Source: Bradyrhizobium sp. S69
Lineage (GTDB): Bacteria > Pseudomonadota > Alphaproteobacteria > Rhizobiales > Xanthobacteraceae
Reading direction: 5' to 3'
Length of the DNA stretch: 64,000 nt
NCBI RefSeq assembly: GCF_009766005.1
Contig: NZ_LMUK01000006.1
Span: forward strand, 62,001 to 126,000
Shown: in pieces, positions 8,435-15,843 of the stretch
Numbering within the stretch: the stretch's first letter is position 1
Layout of the letters: every line of letters starts with the position of its first letter
Notes under the pieces: generated by a model
The model's input: the letters and a program-made list of their open reading frames with translations, nothing else
Databases searched by the model: none
Told to the model about the DNA's origin: nothing
Program-made: the position numbers and the translations under genes

Positions 8435-8938
8435 TTAGTTGTTCGACTTGCCGGCGCCTGCACCGCTCGCCTGGCTCGAGAGCGAGCCGGCCTGATCCAT
8501 CGCCGACTTGAAATAGCCCTCGCCGTCGCCCAGCGTAACCCGCTTCTGGCAAATCGGCATGCAGCTATAGGATTCGCGGTCGACGCCGCGGTAGATCGTG
8601 ACGACCTTGTCGGTCGGGCCTTCCACTTGAATGACGCGGTCCACCAGCACCTCGCCAGCGCGGTCCATGGCGATGAAATTGGTCGCGCCGTATCCCTTGC
8701 CGGTGACGACGATCATCCCGCCGGTTTGCAGCGTTACGTCGGCGATCAGCGGGTTTCCGACAACGATGGTCGAAACGCGGGCGGGAAGCTTGACGAGCTT
8801 TGCCTGGTCGACGTTGACGTCGATGGCGTCAGCCGCCGGTTCGGCCAAGGCGATCGCGGGCCACACGAGAATTCCCAACGCCAGCGCGCGGAAACCGGAA
8901 ACCGCGCGGGTGCGCGTACGCAGATACTTGAACGACAT
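8435..8938 (-). CDS. Secreted protein with CpaC/RcpA N-terminal domain only
   Basis: This 167-residue protein has a signal peptide (about 1-32, ending 'WPAIALA') and then the pilus-assembly secretin N-terminal domain: 'KLVKLPARVSTIVVGNPLIA' and 'VVTGKGYGATNFIAMDR'. It corresponds to the first domain of CpaC, encoded at 12313, but has no secretin domain. A Cys pair ('SCMPIC') and a Ser/Gly-rich tail follow. It probably sits in the periplasm near the Flp pilus secretin; its exact role is unknown to me. The start at 8938 is chosen because the signal peptide begins there; the frame remains open further upstream without a ribosome site. Confidence 0.8.
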   Translation of the reverse strand: MSFKYLRTRTRAVSGFRALALGILVWPAIALAEPAADAIDVNVDQAKLVKLPARVSTIVVGNPLIADVTLQTGGMIVVTGKGYGATNFIAMDRAGEVLVDRVIQVEGPTDKVVTIYRGVDRESYSCMPICQKRVTLGDGEGYFKSAMDQAGSLSSQASGAGAGKSNN

Positions 8939-9121
8939 ACTATACCCCGGGGCGTTGACTAGCCGGCTAAAGCGATACGCAGCGGAGCCGGCGCCCGACG
9001 CGGCAAATCTGCCGTTAATTAGTGAACGAACTGCAAACGTCGGAGCGAAACTGGGCCAGGACGCCGCGGCTCCTGCCGCGTCCCGGAGCGAAGTCGGCAC
9101 CGCTTTGCATGGCCATCACGG

Positions 9122-9985
9122 TTACGCGGATTGCGTGGACTTCACCGCCGCAGAAAGGTGCCGGAACGGGTAAGCCAATTGGCCACCGATCGCCGTCGGG
9201 ATCGCCTGATCGCCGTCGACGCCGTAGACCTTGGGGAGTTCGTTTTCCGGCATCCGGAAGGTTCCAAACAGGATATCCCAGAGCGGAAAGGTTCCGGCAA
9301 AGTTGGTATTGCCACCCTCCTCAAGCAACGTGTGATGCCAACGGTGGAACACCGGCGTGGCCAGCACATATTTGAACGGGCCGAGCGACCAGTTCAGATT
9401 GGCGTGGACGAAGGCCGAATGGAACGTCGTGAACGGCCCGACCCAGAGCATGATGTCGGGCGAGATTCCCGCCAGCAGCAATATCACGTCGACCGCGATG
9501 GTCCCGATCACCAGATTTACCGGGTGGAAGCGCGCCGCCGAGATCCACTCCAGATCTTCAGACGAATGATGGATCGCATGATACTTCCAGAACCCACTGC
9601 CATGAAACATCCGGTGCAGCCAATACAGCATGAAATCGGACGCCACCAGGAACAGGATGCCCTGGAGCCACAGCGGCAACTCCGAGAGCGGGCCATGGCC
9701 GTGGTCGTAAAAGGCGATCAGATCGTCGGCGCCGTGAATTCCGAAGAGGTATCCGGCGCCGAGCACCATGAGCCCGATGCGGAACACGCGTGCGAATACC
9801 GGAACGAAAAGCCAGTAGCAGGCGTCGGTGACGAGTTCGCGCTTGCGCCACCATGGCGCTCCCGGGTTGCAGGCCCAGAAGTTCGTGAGCAGCGCGAACA
9901 CCACAGCCAGCACGATCGTGATCGGAATCACCTTGGCAATCGTATGGCCAAACACTCCGACGACTTCCAAGGGCAAATTCGACAT
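9122..9985 (-). CDS. Sterol desaturase / fatty acid hydroxylase family membrane protein
   Basis: This 287-residue integral membrane di-iron oxygenase has all three histidine clusters of the superfamily: HRMFH (124-128), HAIHH (136-140) and HRWHH (214-218), plus an FHSAFVHANL segment (188-197). Several hydrophobic segments flank them. Such enzymes hydroxylate or desaturate lipids, sterols, carotenoids or hopanoid-like substrates; the substrate here cannot be told from sequence. It sits inside the tad locus on the - strand, back to back with flp. Whether it has anything to do with pili is open. Confidence 0.88.
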   Translation of the reverse strand: MSNLPLEVVGVFGHTIAKVIPITIVLAVVFALLTNFWACNPGAPWWRKRELVTDACYWLFVPVFARVFRIGLMVLGAGYLFGIHGADDLIAFYDHGHGPLSELPLWLQGILFLVASDFMLYWLHRMFHGSGFWKYHAIHHSSEDLEWISAARFHPVNLVIGTIAVDVILLLAGISPDIMLWVGPFTTFHSAFVHANLNWSLGPFKYVLATPVFHRWHHTLLEEGGNTNFAGTFPLWDILFGTFRMPENELPKVYGVDGDQAIPTAIGGQLAYPFRHLSAAVKSTQSA

Positions 9986-10302
9986 GACCGCCTCATCTGA
10001 TTGCGGTCTTAACGGTTACCCGTCGTTGTTTAAGGAGCCATGAACGAGACCATGCGGGGGACCTGTCAGGCGTGCACGCGGGCCCAATACAATGACGCAC
10101 GCATGCTCTCATCGCATTGTAACAAAACTCTTAATTCCAAATTTACTGTGCCGAAGAACTGCCGGTTCCACCCATATTTGCGCGATCGAATTAACTGCGT
10201 CGCAATTGTCGCACCTTACGGTACCGCCATGGTCACGGTGCTGAGAACGCCGGCGAGACCAAACGTTAGTTCGACCAGCCACGTGTACACATGGAGTTAG
10301 TT
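9986..10302. other. Divergent promoter region hydroxylase / flp
   Basis: About 317 bases between two divergent genes. A CtrA-like box TTAA-N7-TTTA lies at 10131-10145 and another TTAA at 10191. A short frame at 10040-10300 has an AAGGAG directly before its ATG but poor codon usage for this genome and no recognisable sequence. I regard this as the flp leader and promoter rather than a gene. Confidence 0.5.
10131..10145. promoter_or_regulatory. Candidate CtrA box upstream of flp
   Basis: TTAA-TTCCAAA-TTTA matches 7 of 8 fixed positions of the TTAA-N7-TTAA CtrA consensus. CtrA controls the pilin gene pilA in Caulobacter. The match is short and the AT content here is locally high, so it is only suggestive. 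Confidence 0.3.
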
Positions 10303-10467
10303 ATGAAGAACCTGATTGCGCGTTTCGTGAAGGACCAGTCCGGCGCCACCGCCATCGAATACGGCCTGATCGCCGCGGGCATTGCGCTCGCGATCATCAC
10401 CACCGTCAACACCCTCGGCACCAACCTGAACGGCAAGTTCACCTCGATCAACACCGGCTTGCGCTAA
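10303..10467 (+). CDS. flp: Flp/Fap-type major pilin
   Basis: This is the 54-residue structural subunit of the Tad (type IVc) pilus. It has a short basic leader 'MKNLIARFVKDQSG', then 'ATAIEYGLIAAGIALAIITT', with the Glu-Tyr pair characteristic of Flp pilins just after the predicted CpaA cleavage site (Gly-Ala). A GGAG ribosome site lies 6 bases before ATG. A strong terminator begins 21 bases after the stop, so the pilin can be expressed at a much higher level than the assembly genes. It is short, as expected for the family. Confidence 0.95.
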   Translation: MKNLIARFVKDQSGATAIEYGLIAAGIALAIITTVNTLGTNLNGKFTSINTGLR

Positions 10468-10488
10468 TCGTCGGTTACCGACAACCGG

Positions 10489-10523
10489 CAAAGGCCCCGG
10501 ATGTTCCGGGGCCTTTGTTTTTT
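10489..10523 (+). terminator. Intrinsic terminator of flp
   Basis: A perfect 12-bp stem (10489-10500 with 10506-10517) with a 5-base loop is followed by six T. It separates flp from the cpa assembly genes and explains how pilin can be made in excess. Confidence 0.93.
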
Positions 10524-10543
10524 CCCGATGACGATGGCGTACC

Positions 10544-10687
10544 ATGCGTAAACCCGATGCCGTCTCTGCCGCGGCCAGCAAGACTGTGGCCGCCGGTTAT
10601 CGCGGCGATGCGCCCGCCGAACTGGTCTGCCTGGCGCTGGTGCTGGCGATCGTTGCGCTCGCGTTGCGGATTGCCGCGGTCTGGTGA
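10544..10687 (+). CDS. Possible 47-aa single-pass membrane protein
   Basis: The open frame lies between flp and cpaA. It encodes a polar N-terminus ('MRKPDAVSAAASKTVAAGYR'), then a hydrophobic segment 'LVCLALVLAIVALALRIAAV' that would span the membrane, ending in Trp. Codon usage fits the genome (strong G/C at third positions). The ribosome site is weak. I recognise no family. Its place suggests a small pilus accessory protein, but a chance frame is possible. Confidence 0.4.
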   Translation: MRKPDAVSAAASKTVAAGYRGDAPAELVCLALVLAIVALALRIAAVW

Positions 10688-10807
10688 TCCGCCCAACGAT
10701 CCTTTCTCCTCGATTGTTGATCGCTGCGTTTCCCGATTGTTCATTTCTGCTCATTATGCTCGGGCGACGCTCCGACCTCCTGTCCGCAGCACGGGCGATA
10801 TACTCCC

Positions 10808-11332
10808 ATGATCCTCGACATCGCGCGGTTACTGCTGTTTCCGGCCCTGATGGCGTTCGCGGCCGCGAGCGACCTTCTCACCATGACGATTTCCAACCGG
10901 GTGTCGCTGGCACTGGCCGCGGGTTTCCTGATTCTGGCTTTGCTCAGCGGCATGGGATTTTACGACATCCTTTCGCATCTGGGGGCCGGCTTCGGCGTGC
11001 TGACGGTGGCTTTCGCGTGTTTTGCGATGGGCTGGATCGGCGGCGGGGATGCCAAGCTCGCGGCGGCCACCGCGCTGTGGTTCGGCTTCGGTCACCTGAT
11101 GAACTATCTGGTTTATGCCTCGCTGCTCGGCGGCGTCCTGACGCTGCTATTGCTCCAGTTCCGGCAATGGCCGCTGCCCTATGCTTTGTGTCGCCAGACC
11201 TGGCTGCTCAGGCTGCACGCCAAGGACAGTGGAATTCCTTACGGCATCGCACTCGCGATCGGTGCCTTGATGATTTATCCGCAGACCGAGTGGATCATGG
11301 CGATCGATCTCGCCCACCTCGCCATGCGCTGA
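10808..11332 (+). CDS. cpaA: Prepilin peptidase CpaA/TadV (A24 family)
   Basis: This inner-membrane aspartic protease removes the leader of Flp pilin and TadE-like pseudopilins. It has 174 residues, several transmembrane segments, and the two catalytic Asp motifs: 'AASDLLTMTISN' (about 18-29) and 'GWIGGGDAKLAAA' (GGGD). It lacks the cytoplasmic methylase domain of large PilD-type peptidases, as usual for the Tad type. It starts the assembly gene series, followed after 160 bases by cpaB. Confidence 0.93.
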   Translation: MILDIARLLLFPALMAFAAASDLLTMTISNRVSLALAAGFLILALLSGMGFYDILSHLGAGFGVLTVAFACFAMGWIGGGDAKLAAATALWFGFGHLMNYLVYASLLGGVLTLLLLQFRQWPLPYALCRQTWLLRLHAKDSGIPYGIALAIGALMIYPQTEWIMAIDLAHLAMR

Positions 11333-11335
11333 TCG

Positions 11336-11471
11336 CGCCTTAAGTAAACGCCGGGTAAATATCCGACAACCCTGAGTAAACTCGGCGTTAAGGCGATTTA
11401 GATACGCCTCATTAACCATGCTTTGACGAATAGCTGGTCAACTCCCGTCACCGCGACGGAAGCGTCGCGGT
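11336..11471 (+). promoter_or_regulatory. cpaB leader with CtrA-like box and two inverted repeats
   Basis: Three elements lie between cpaA and cpaB. First, an imperfect inverted repeat has outer arms CGCCTTAA (11336-11343) and TTAAGGCG (11388-11395). Second, TTAA-CCATGCT-TTGA (11412-11426) is a 7-of-8 match to the CtrA consensus and contains TTAACCAT. Third, a perfect 9-bp hairpin (11450-11458 with 11463-11471, loop GAAG) ends just before the cpaB start. Together they suggest a separate promoter for cpaB onward. The regulator is inference. Confidence 0.45.
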
Positions 11472-11492
11472 GTAATGTGGAAAGTGAAGCGT

Positions 11493-12296
11493 ATGAATAC
11501 GGCACGCATTGTCGTCCTGACCATCGCCGTCGGTGCCGGCGGCATTGCCGCGTACCTTGCGAGTGGTTCCGACAATAGCAAGCCACCCCCGTCCGAACCG
11601 GTCGTGCAACTGCCGACCGTGGACGTTCTCGTTGCGAAATCCGACATCGGCCTCGGCCAATCGGTCAAGCCGGAGAACCTGCAGTGGCAGACCTGGCCGG
11701 CGGCGACCGCCAGCAACAGCTTCATCCGCCGCAACGAACGGCCGGACGCAACAACCCAGATTACAGGCTCGATCGCGCGCGCCCCCTTCATCACCGGCGA
11801 GCCGATCCGCGAGCAGAAGCTGGTGAAGGCCGACGGGTCGGGCTTCATGGCGGCAATCCTGCCGACCGGCATGCGTGCCGTGTCCACCGAAATCTCGCCG
11901 GAAACCGCCGCCGGCGGCTTTATCCTGCCCAACGACCGCGTCGACGTCATTCTTTCGAAGCATGAGAAGAATCCGGACAGTCACGCCGGCATGACCGACA
12001 TCGTCAACTCGGAAATCATCCTGACCAACATTCGCGTTCTCGCGATCGACCAGGCGCCGAAGGAAAAAGACGGCCAGAACGCCGTGGTCGGCAGGACGGT
12101 GACCCTCGAATTGAAGCCCGAGCAGACCGAAACGCTCGCCCGCGCGCGCCAGAGCGGCACGCTGTCGCTGGCGTTGCGCAGCATCGCCGACGTCAACATC
12201 GTCGAAAGCAAGGCCGAGGACCAGAGCCGCAAGCGCAGCGATAGCGTCAACGTTATTCGCTACGGCGTATCAACCCCGACGACGACCCAGAAGTGA
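11493..12296 (+). CDS. cpaB: Flp pilus assembly protein CpaB/RcpC
   Basis: This 267-residue protein has one N-terminal membrane anchor ('ARIVVLTIAVGAGGIAAYLA') and a SAF/RcpC-type domain: 'VLVAKSDIGLGQSVKPENLQ' (about 44-63), followed by 'GEPIREQKLV' and 'MRAVSTEISPETAAGGFILP'. CpaB is a periplasmic partner of the CpaC secretin. I use ATG 11493 because GGAAAGTGAAG precedes it and relatives begin 'MNTARIVVL'; the upstream ATG at 11475 lies directly behind the hairpin. cpaC follows after 16 bases. Confidence 0.93.
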   Translation: MNTARIVVLTIAVGAGGIAAYLASGSDNSKPPPSEPVVQLPTVDVLVAKSDIGLGQSVKPENLQWQTWPAATASNSFIRRNERPDATTQITGSIARAPFITGEPIREQKLVKADGSGFMAAILPTGMRAVSTEISPETAAGGFILPNDRVDVILSKHEKNPDSHAGMTDIVNSEIILTNIRVLAIDQAPKEKDGQNAVVGRTVTLELKPEQTETLARARQSGTLSLALRSIADVNIVESKAEDQSRKRSDSVNVIRYGVSTPTTTQK

Positions 12297-12312
12297 TTAA
12301 AGGACGCTCGAT

Positions 12313-13794
12313 ATGAAATGCAGGGGAAATCGGCAGCTGATACGGACCTTGACGGTCCGCGCCCTGTCGTTCTCGGCCGTCGCGGCGTTGACCCTCAATC
12401 CGGTCTTGACCCCGGTTGTAGCGGCCGACTATCGCGCCGCGGCACCGGTCGCGTCGGCTGCACCGGCTCCGGTCGATGGGATGAATGCGCGCTTCCTGCC
12501 GCTCGGCATCGGCAAGTCGATCGTCATCGACCTGCCGCGCGACATCAAGGATGTGCTGGTCGCCGATCCCAAGATCGCGAACGCCGTCGTCCGCTCCGCG
12601 CAGCGCGCCTATATCATCGGCGCGACCGTCGGTCAGACCAATATCGTGTTCTTCGATTCCGCCGGCCAGCAAATTGCCGCCTATGACATCGCCGTCACGC
12701 GCGATCTCAACGGCATCCGCGCCGCCTTGAAGCAGACGATGCCAAACTCCGACATTCGGATCGAGGGCCTCGGCGACGGCGTGATGCTGTCCGGCTCGGC
12801 GGCCACCCCGATCGAGGCGCAACAGGCGGGCGATCTCGCCGCGCGACTGGTCGGCGGCGCCGACAAGGTCGTCAATTCGATCGCGGTTCGCGGCAAAGAT
12901 CAGGTCATGCTGCGGGTGACGGTCGCCGAAGTGCAACGCTCGATCATCAAGCAGATGGGCATCGATCTCACCGCCAATCTGAGCTACGGCACCTCGGCCG
13001 TAACCTTCAACAACTCGAACCCGTTCACCGCGAACAATGGATCGCTGGTTTCCGGCAACTCCCTGGCGACATCGTTGGGTGGCGGCTCCACTCCGTCGGT
13101 GACGGCGACCTTGCGGGCGATGGAAAGCGCCGGCGTGGTCCGCACCCTGGCCGAACCCAACCTGACCGCGATCTCGGGCGAGTCCGCGACCTTCATCGCT
13201 GGCGGTGAATTCCCGATTCCGACCGGCGTAACCTGCCAAACGACGGCCGCAGGCTCGGTCGGGCAATGCTCCCCGTCGATCGCGTTCAAGAAATTCGGCG
13301 TCTCGCTCAATTTCACGCCGATCGTACTGACCGAGGGCCGCATCAGCCTGCACGTGATGTCGGAAGTATCCGAAGTTTCTACCGACAATTCGATCAACAT
13401 CAGCGGCATTTCGGTTCCTTCGGTCAAAACCCGCCGCGCTGAAACGACGCTGGAGATTCCGTCGGGCGGAGCGATGGCGATGGCCGGCTTGATCCAGCAA
13501 CAGACCAAGCAGGCGATCAACGGACTGCCCGGCCTGGCGACATTGCCGGTGCTCGGAGCACTGTTCCGCAGCACCGATTTCGCCAACAACCAGACCGATC
13601 TGATGGTGATCGTGACGCCGCTAATCGTTCGGTCCGTCGCACCGAAGGATCTGTCGCGTCCGGATGACGGATTTGCTCCGGCTTCCGATCCGCAGGCGGA
13701 CCTTCTCGGCAGCATCAACCGCATCTATGGCGCCCCGGGCCGCACCGATCCGGCACAGAATTATCGCGGCACCTACGGCTTTATCACGGACTGA
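12313..13794 (+). CDS. cpaC: Outer-membrane secretin CpaC/RcpA of the Tad pilus
   Basis: This 493-residue secretin forms the outer-membrane pore for the Flp pilus. It has a signal peptide (ending near 'VLTPVVAADYR', about residue 40), a pilus-assembly N-domain ('LPRDIKDVLVADPKIANAVV'), a BON-like segment ('GDGVMLSGSAATPIEAQQAG') and the secretin domain ('AEPNLTAISGESATFIAGGE' through 'LPGLATLPVLGALFRSTDF'). Gene order with cpaB and cpaD confirms the assignment. The separate protein at 8435-8938 duplicates only its first domain. Confidence 0.95.
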   Translation: MKCRGNRQLIRTLTVRALSFSAVAALTLNPVLTPVVAADYRAAAPVASAAPAPVDGMNARFLPLGIGKSIVIDLPRDIKDVLVADPKIANAVVRSAQRAYIIGATVGQTNIVFFDSAGQQIAAYDIAVTRDLNGIRAALKQTMPNSDIRIEGLGDGVMLSGSAATPIEAQQAGDLAARLVGGADKVVNSIAVRGKDQVMLRVTVAEVQRSIIKQMGIDLTANLSYGTSAVTFNNSNPFTANNGSLVSGNSLATSLGGGSTPSVTATLRAMESAGVVRTLAEPNLTAISGESATFIAGGEFPIPTGVTCQTTAAGSVGQCSPSIAFKKFGVSLNFTPIVLTEGRISLHVMSEVSEVSTDNSINISGISVPSVKTRRAETTLEIPSGGAMAMAGLIQQQTKQAINGLPGLATLPVLGALFRSTDFANNQTDLMVIVTPLIVRSVAPKDLSRPDDGFAPASDPQADLLGSINRIYGAPGRTDPAQNYRGTYGFITD

Positions 13795-13815
13795 GACGGG
13801 ACAGGGACGAAGACG

Positions 13816-14556
13816 ATGACAATGAGAGTACCCGTCGATCGCAAGCGCGTCTTCCGCATGGCCGGAACGCTTATCGGCCTTGCCGTCGTGCTGGGAGCGT
13901 GCACCCATACCGGCGACGAAGTGACGACGGCGAGCATTCCCGAAGACTACCGCCTGCGCCATCCGATCGCGATTCAGGAAGCCAACCAGTCGGTCGTGAT
14001 CTTCGTCGGCCGTGCCCGCGGAGGTCTTTCCGCGGATCAGCGGGCCGACGTGATGGGCCTCGCGCAGGCCTGGCTTCATGAAGCAACCGGCCCGATCACC
14101 GCCGACGTGCCGATCGACACGCCAAACGCAGCCGCGGCCTCCGACGCGTTCCGCGAGGTCCAGGCGCTGCTCGGGGCGGCCGGTGTGCCGCCGCGCGGCA
14201 TCACCCTGCACCGTTATCATCCGAGCGACCCACGCCAGATGGCGGCGATCCGGCTCAACTATCCGAAAATCTCCGCGACCGCCGGACCCTGTGGCCTGTG
14301 GCCCGAGGATCTCGGCTCCTCGATCCATGACAAGAGCTACCGCGAAAACAAGTCCTGGTACAATCTCGGCTGTTCCAACCAACACAACATGGCCGTGATG
14401 GCCGACAATCCGGCGGATCTCGTGCAGCCGCGGCCCGAAACCCCCGCCTACGTCGTGCGCCGCACGGAAGCCTTCGAGAAGTATCGCAAGGGCACCGTGA
14501 CGACGACCACTTATCCGGAAGCCGACAAGGCTAAACTCAGCGATACAGGCAAATGA
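13816..14556 (+). CDS. cpaD: Tad pilus lipoprotein CpaD
   Basis: This 246-residue lipoprotein has a basic N-terminus, a hydrophobic segment and the lipobox VLGAC (Cys29). The mature part contains the CpaD pattern 'LNYPKISATAGPCGLWPEDL' and 'NLGCSNQHNMAVMADNPADL'. CpaD helps localise or stabilise the CpaC secretin in the outer membrane. Its stop overlaps the cpaE start (ATGA). Confidence 0.93.
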   Translation: MTMRVPVDRKRVFRMAGTLIGLAVVLGACTHTGDEVTTASIPEDYRLRHPIAIQEANQSVVIFVGRARGGLSADQRADVMGLAQAWLHEATGPITADVPIDTPNAAAASDAFREVQALLGAAGVPPRGITLHRYHPSDPRQMAAIRLNYPKISATAGPCGLWPEDLGSSIHDKSYRENKSWYNLGCSNQHNMAVMADNPADLVQPRPETPAYVVRRTEAFEKYRKGTVTTTTYPEADKAKLSDTGK

Positions 14557-15821
14557 TCAGCTACGCCCGTCAAAATCCCGAAGACCCGTCGGACGCCACC
14601 GCGCCCCCCATGGACGATCACATTGCGCCTGCGCCGCGGGTGTCGGTGCAGGCGTTTTGCGAGACGGTGGAAACCGCAGCCGCCGTGCAATCGGCCGGCG
14701 AGGATCGCAGGCTCGGCAAGGCGCATCTCAAGATCCAGATGGGCGGCATGGCGGCCGCTATCGAGGCCTATCGTACCGCGCCGACGCCGAACGTGATCAT
14801 CCTGGAGACCGAAGGCCGCAACGATATCCTGGCCGGCCTCGACCAGCTCGCCACCGTGTGCGATTCCGGCACCCGCGTCATCGTCATCGGCAAGCTCAAC
14901 GATGTCACGCTCTATCGCGAGCTGGTGCGTCGCGGCGTCAGCGACTATGTGATCGCACCGGTCGGCGCCATCGACGTGGTGCGTTCGGTTTGCGGGCTGT
15001 TCTCGGCGCCGGAGGCCAAGGCGGTCGGCCGCATCATCGCCATCGTCGGAGCCAAGGGCGGCGTCGGCGCTTCCACCGTCGCCCACAACGTGGCCTGGGC
15101 GATCGCGCGCGATCTCGCGCTGGATTCCGTCGTCGCCGACCTCGACCTGGCGTTCGGCACCGCCGGCCTCGACTACAACCAGGATCCGCCGCAAGGCATC
15201 GCCGACGCCGTGTTCTCGCCCGATCGCGTCGACACCGCGTTTATCGACCGCCTGCTGTCGAAGTGCACCGACCATCTCAGCCTGCTGGCCGCGCCGGCCT
15301 CGCTGGAGCGGGTCTACGACTTCGGCGCCGACGCCTTCGATTCGATCTTCGACACACTGCGCGCGACGATGCCCTGCATCGTGCTCGACGTTCCCCATCA
15401 ATGGTCGGGATGGACCAGGCGCGCCTTGGTCGCCGCGGACGATATCCTGATCGTCGCGGCGCCCGACCTCGCCAATCTCCGCAACACCAAGAACATGTTC
15501 GACCTGTTGCGGGCGTCGCGGCCCAACGACCGGATGCCGCTGTATTGTCTCAACCAGGTCGGCGTGCCGAAGCGGCCGGAGATCAATGCCAGCGAGTTCG
15601 CCAAGGCGATCGAGAGCCAGCCGATCGCGACGCTTCCGTTCGACCCGCAAATGTTCGGTTCGGCGGCCAATAACGGCCAGATGATCGCGGAAATCTCCGC
15701 CAACCATCGCACCACCGAGATGTTTCTTCAAATCGCGCAGCGGCTGACCGGCCGTGGCGAGACCAAAAAGCCGCGCGGCTCGTTCCTGTCGCCCCTGATC
15801 GAGAAGCTGCGGGCCAAGTAA
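14553..15821 (+). CDS. cpaE: Pilus assembly ATPase CpaE/TadZ (MinD/ParA-like)
   Basis: This 422-residue localisation factor of the Tad pilus has an N-terminal receiver-like domain (about 30-155) without an obvious phosphorylation Asp, and a MinD-type P-loop domain with 'IVGAKGGVGASTVAHNVAWA' (deviant Walker A KGGVGAST, about 168-175) and 'DLDLAFGTAGLDYNQDPP'. TadZ proteins mark the cell site where the pilus machine is built. ATG overlaps the cpaD stop by four bases; cpaF follows after 22 bases. Confidence 0.94.
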   Translation: MISYARQNPEDPSDATAPPMDDHIAPAPRVSVQAFCETVETAAAVQSAGEDRRLGKAHLKIQMGGMAAAIEAYRTAPTPNVIILETEGRNDILAGLDQLATVCDSGTRVIVIGKLNDVTLYRELVRRGVSDYVIAPVGAIDVVRSVCGLFSAPEAKAVGRIIAIVGAKGGVGASTVAHNVAWAIARDLALDSVVADLDLAFGTAGLDYNQDPPQGIADAVFSPDRVDTAFIDRLLSKCTDHLSLLAAPASLERVYDFGADAFDSIFDTLRATMPCIVLDVPHQWSGWTRRALVAADDILIVAAPDLANLRNTKNMFDLLRASRPNDRMPLYCLNQVGVPKRPEINASEFAKAIESQPIATLPFDPQMFGSAANNGQMIAEISANHRTTEMFLQIAQRLTGRGETKKPRGSFLSPLIEKLRAK

Positions 15822-15843
15822 CTCACCCGCATGGAGTACCGTC

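Noticed and set aside
10040-10300. An 86-codon frame in front of flp with AAGGAG next to its ATG
   Set aside because: The ribosome site is too close to the ATG, codon usage is unlike the genome and there is no recognisable domain. Treated as leader DNA; kept in mind in case of conservation.
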